A DNA stretch of 64,000 bases from assembly GCA_036971475.1 (NCBI GenBank), contig JBAIZL010000060.1, positions 332,501-396,500 of the forward strand, read 5' to 3'. Positions 59,693 to 64,000 of this stretch are shown here, in pieces. How positions within the stretch are numbered: the first letter of the stretch is position 1; every line of letters begins with the position of its first letter. Under the pieces are notes generated by a model. That model made no database searches and was not told where the DNA came from. It saw only the letters and a program-made list of their open reading frames with translations. The position numbers and the translations under genes were made by a program. This DNA comes from Prosapia bicincta. Lineage: Eukaryota > Arthropoda > Insecta > Hemiptera > Cercopidae.

Positions 59693-62657
59693 CCCTACAA
59701 AAAACTGTACTAAAGCCTTGTTCCCTGTTTTACTGTACTAAAGCCTTGTTCAAAACAGTAATTTTAGAATAAATTTTAAAAAAATGTGTGGCACCTGAAT
59801 GTCATTTTGAAAATGCTGTGTCATCAACCCAAATCGCAGGGTAAGGCGTCGCACATTTTGGGCGGTATGAACGGCTTGAGAAAAAACCAAACAAACTACT
59901 GTGATATAAAAATCTGAAAGCATAGTTACACCCAGTTTTAAAACTTAATAGTAACCAATAAACTTTAACCTATATAAATCAATGCTAAAATAATTTAAAC
60001 ATTTAATGTGGCTGCTTAAGTTATGCTTGGTCGTCGGTTCGTCAGTTTAACCCAAGACGTTTTCGTCAAGATGCAGAAACGTTTTTACTGGCATTTGCCC
60101 TAATTCCAAACTCTTTTTCAAATTGTTAGTGAACTGACGCACAATGTATACAGCTGCTGTTTATAAATTAGCCATGGATATGATATAATTAGGTTTAGGT
60201 TTTTTATAGGTTGTAAATTTACTCTGGTTGTAAAGTGTTACTATTTTGTAAACTGGAATTTGAAAATTTATTTAATATTTGGGGTTTGGTGGAAAGATAA
60301 CCTGTAACCTGGTAACCTGAAATTTGTTTTAACCTAAATTTTTTATAAATTTGATTAACTTGGGTGTGCTGAATTTGTTTATGTATCATGACTGCATATA
60401 ACAATCCTTGTGAATTTAATTCTTCTCCATGACCCCGATAAAGTCTAGGTTCACAGATGCAACAAGTGACCACACGACCATTCTTCAGAAGTAGAACGTT
60501 ATATGGTGTAATATTCTTTACTCGTCTGAATTATCCTTCTTCAAGCTTAGAGTGGTAACGACTAGACTCATCCCAATACATCTTAGAAAATCTGATACGT
60601 GATATTACTAAAACCCTCACAAGTAGGAACGTTTCTACCCCTACCCTATTCTATCAATATTCAAAACTAGTTTATTATTTTACCCATCCAAAACTGGTGA
60701 AACAAACTCGTTGCCTTAAAACATCTAAATAAGACACCTCAAGTTTGTCGAAAGGTAGACAAATGGTCAATTAGGGCAGAAGATTATTTCAGATAATTGA
60801 TAATGTTTGGTTATTTTGTCATATGCTTAGATTTCTTATTTATTTTGAATAATATTAGCCTGCCCTAATTACAGAAAAATACATAACCCTAGATTAAAAT
60901 AGTAATCCCAGCGAGTACTACAGTGTTAAAACTAACTCAACATTTCCTAGCCTATTTAAACTTCAAGTAGCAACCAATATACGTATTTGAATCTACGTTT
61001 CCATCTTCATAAAACTCGACATTAAATGTAAATTATCTAGAGATAAAGTAAAGCAGATAATGTATGAGCAATATTTTGACTGTCACTAGCAGACAAAAAA
61101 GATATTTTGCGTTTTCCGTAAAGTTTATATTTTCTATTGAGTTTATTTAGAAGAAAGATTTACAAAACCGTAGAAGAATCGTTTTTTGTTTTCAAAATGT
61201 TTTTATAAATAAAAGTAATTTCAGAAGGAGACTGTCTTAGGTATTTAAACAAATATTTAATTTTGTCAAGTAAAGTTGATATTAATTTGGAAAAATAAAT
61301 AAACTAGTTCTGCTTCAATAGCAATGAGGGTACTGCATTTCAACTGTTTTATAAATCATTGATAAATGAAAAGGTTATTTTAATCTCCAGTTTAGACTCC
61401 TCAAGAAATAATAAAACAGCAAGTGGAACAGTTCCAGTAATAAATAATGTGTCAGACAGGTAATGGTGTTGAGGAATATTTCACAAAGTACTTTCAGAGA
61501 TATTACCTGGTATCTTTATACTGTTAGATGATGTTATTCAAAGAAATGGTTGTAACTTGAATATAGACGAATAAGTTTTCTGAGAAAATTAAAACTAGTT
61601 TTTTTCTTATTAAAGCAGTAAATTATTTGTGTAACACATAAAAGTTGAATTTTTGTTTCTCTCCAGATGTACTTATATTAAACATACTTTTAGTATGGAA
61701 AGTTTTTCACTGCCACTTTCTAATCTTTAATGTGGCGTATGAGGGATCTTACTGCAATCTATGATTTATCTTATATCGGAATGATTCAACGTCTTTTAAA
61801 CTCGTTTACTACACTATTCTTTTATAGGTAATTTCTGTTAAAATATGCATGTCTCCCATTAGTGCGTGCATCCCTTCTTACACAGACAATATAGTAGAAA
61901 AAGAAAAATCCCTTATTTATTTCAGTATATCTAATGTCTAATGTTTGAAAGTGTTTTATCTTGTTCTCTCTCTAACAATAAATGCATACAGCTCACATAA
62001 ATCTTTATAACAGCCGCAGATAAATTATATGTAAACATTCTCTACCACTGCAGAGCATTTCTTTAAAACATCACATTAAACCCTTTTTAGATTCCGTTAA
62101 CAGTTATCCAGGAATTGATTTGACATCCAAAGGCTACAATTTAACTGATTGAATTTCACATCTAAAGCGAAAAGTAAACTGAAAAGGAATTTGTTAACAT
62201 AAATATTTGATTTAGAATTTTTTAGCAGTTATAAAATATTTACCAACAATTATTTGTTTATATATTTGAAGTTCAAAAAATAATACGCAGAAACAAACAC
62301 CACTTACTATGTTACCGTTCCTTAAAAGCCCTATATATATATATATATCAGTCCACCTCTATGTAATTAACTCCTGATTATTAGATAATCGCATCTGTTT
62401 CGGCCTGAATGAAAGCAGAGTCTAATATATCATATCCTAACACTACAAAAAATATCATATCCTAACGTATGAAAATGAAATAAATTTTACGAAGACAAAA
62501 ATTGTATAGAGATAAAGTATAAGACATAAATAGATCTGTAATCAATGTGTACTTACATTGAATCCAGGCAAGAACATGTCTGATAACATCAGGCAGGAAA
62601 TTCTTACTTAAACCGCTTTAACTAACTTTATTTTTCTTGAAAATTAACTTTTTTCAG

Positions 62658-62659
<2 letters not shown>
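59693..62659. other. AT-rich sequence, nothing recognised
   Basis: Begins with two short direct duplications (actgtactaaagccttgtt at 59706 and 59733). After that I see no tandem structure, coding motif or repeat match. Confidence 0.5.

Positions 62660-62711
<52 letters not shown>
62660..62711. repeat. (AT)n microsatellite
   Basis: 52 bases of alternating AT; a shorter tract lies at about 62331-62348. Confidence 0.97.
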
Positions 62712-62714
<3 letters not shown>

Positions 62715-63769
62715 GACAAGGACAAATTCTGCTACTAAACAAAGATTTATTATAGCAATTTACGTTATAATTGGAGACATAATTAACCTAGTTGTGCTTA
62801 AACAGCATAATTACTTTAAATATCTTAAACTGTTTAATAAATCACTGGGACAGTAAACTATTATTTTAACCACCAATGCAGACGCTTTATGAAATAATAA
62901 CACGTTTAATATAACCGTTCCCGCAATAAAATATCATTCCAGACAGGTGATTAAGTTCTTCAATAAATTACAAAGCTCTAGTCTCAAAAACCGATACCTG
63001 TAACTAAATTTTCGCTCTCAATAGTATATAGTAGTTAGTTGTTAGAAGGAGAAACTATAAAGTAAACGAAAGATTGTAATCTTTAAATATAATAATATTG
63101 AGTAGGTTTGTGAACGCTCCAAAAACTGATCTTCCTACAGCTATTGAGCTCAGATTTTGAATCGACCTACAGCCCTCTTAAAAATTTGTTTCAATTTTAT
63201 TTTTAGCATCAGAACCATACCCATGAGAAGACAACTTCTTAACGGTAAGCTGTGTACCAGCCACCACTTCAAGAGACGGAAGGGAGGGAATCACACGCCA
63301 CACTAGCTAACAAGAACCACAGTCACGTGTGAAACAATACCTGTTCCGAGATACATTGTTTATTAACAATAAAAAACCTATCCAATTACATCCTATCAGA
63401 TTTTTATCCAATCCAAATCGTAATAGCCAAATCGTAAATAGAGGTTATTTTAAATTTCCAGCACTCTCCCAAGCTACCACTTCATTTGACCCAACTCTTT
63501 AAATTGTATTTAATGTGAATTGGCGAACTGAGTTAATTAGTGTATAACAGAGTTACAGCTTCAGCGACCTTTAGTCATATGTCCAACCATGCATTCTCAA
63601 ATTACCACATGAACAAGAGTTGAGGGAACCTATTCTTGGATGCTCCAGGAAGAAATGCAAACAATTTCTTTCATACCAGTTAATTTTAGAAAAGCAGCGG
63701 CAACGGTTTGATCAAAAAATGATACAGACTAATCTCTTTATTGCTTTACTATAAATATAGTTATAGTAG

Positions 63770-63771
<2 letters not shown>
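62712..63771. other. AT-rich sequence, nothing recognised
   Basis: A slightly GC-richer patch at about 63230-63360 contains no motif I recognise. Confidence 0.5.

Positions 63772-63845
<74 letters not shown>
63772..63845. repeat. (AT)n microsatellite, once interrupted
   Basis: Two TA runs separated by agac at about 63801. Confidence 0.97.
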
Positions 63846-63847
<2 letters not shown>

Positions 63848-63959
63848 CTCGCTCTTCTACTGTTGTTGGGTTCACCTCGTCAATGCTGGATGAGATTTTA
63901 GCGAAACGATTTATGGACTGCAGAATGAACTGATGTACTCCAGATAGTAGCTATTCATC

Positions 63960-63960
63960 A

Positions 63961-64000
<40 letters not shown>
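63960..64000. repeat. (AT)n microsatellite at window edge
   Basis: TA repeat that continues past the right edge of the window. Confidence 0.95.

Noticed and set aside
40380..62430. Shared gcctgaatg...gagtctaat motif at about 40420 and 62404
   Set aside because: Only about 30 bases with mismatches; too short to call a repeat family without a search.

Overview
The window is a stretch of eukaryotic, strongly AT-rich, gene-poor DNA. It has no operon-like gene packing, and I recognise no host protein-coding gene, rRNA or functional tRNA. The transposon remnants (a Jockey-type LINE, a second and a third non-LTR retroelement, a Penelope-like reverse transcriptase scrap and a Helitron Pif1-type helicase scrap), the abundant (TA)n, (CA)n and (CT)n microsatellites and the large satellite arrays fit an arthropod, most likely an insect. 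A hemipteran is conceivable, but nothing here proves an order.

Four large tandem arrays dominate and make up about 10.3 kb: a 33-bp unit (1-3159, about 95.7 copies, continuing off the left edge), a 43-bp unit (21400-24770, about 78.4 copies), a 97-bp unit (28984-30244, exactly 13 copies) and a 44-bp unit (55489-57950, about 56 copies). They keep phase almost perfectly along their whole length. They differ mainly by substitutions, and some of those are organised into short higher-order repeats. A fifth array (about 30-bp unit, 35815-36370) is so decayed that it shows only as periodic half-matches, so the window holds tandem arrays of very different ages. Smaller tandem repeats lie at 16399-16575 (43 bp x 4), 25034-25120 (21 bp x 4) and 39732-39890 (about 75 bp x 2).

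Between the arrays lies a background of decayed interspersed repeats. By comparing the window with itself I can define six dispersed families with two or three copies each (called A to F here), a foldback element present twice (7748-8009 and 49929-50450), and a second, unrelated 225-bp foldback (39414-39638). Protein-coding transposon remnants are at 16743-17065 (Helitron helicase C-terminus, +), 20105-21035 (non-LTR reverse transcriptase, -), 46381-47265 (Jockey-type reverse transcriptase, +), 49730-49928 (Penelope-like reverse transcriptase, +) and 52811-53225 (C-terminal part of a non-LTR ORF2, -). All carry stops, frameshifts or truncations and none can be active.

The remaining intervals are AT-rich sequence in which I see nothing above background. 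Open frames there are short and look random; the only one I flag as unexplained is 59402-59692. I found no convincing new multi-gene system. The most unusual signals are a 789-codon stop-free frame through the indel-free 33-bp array, the paired foldback elements whose opposite arms end at the same point against (TA)n tracts, and the decayed 30-bp array.
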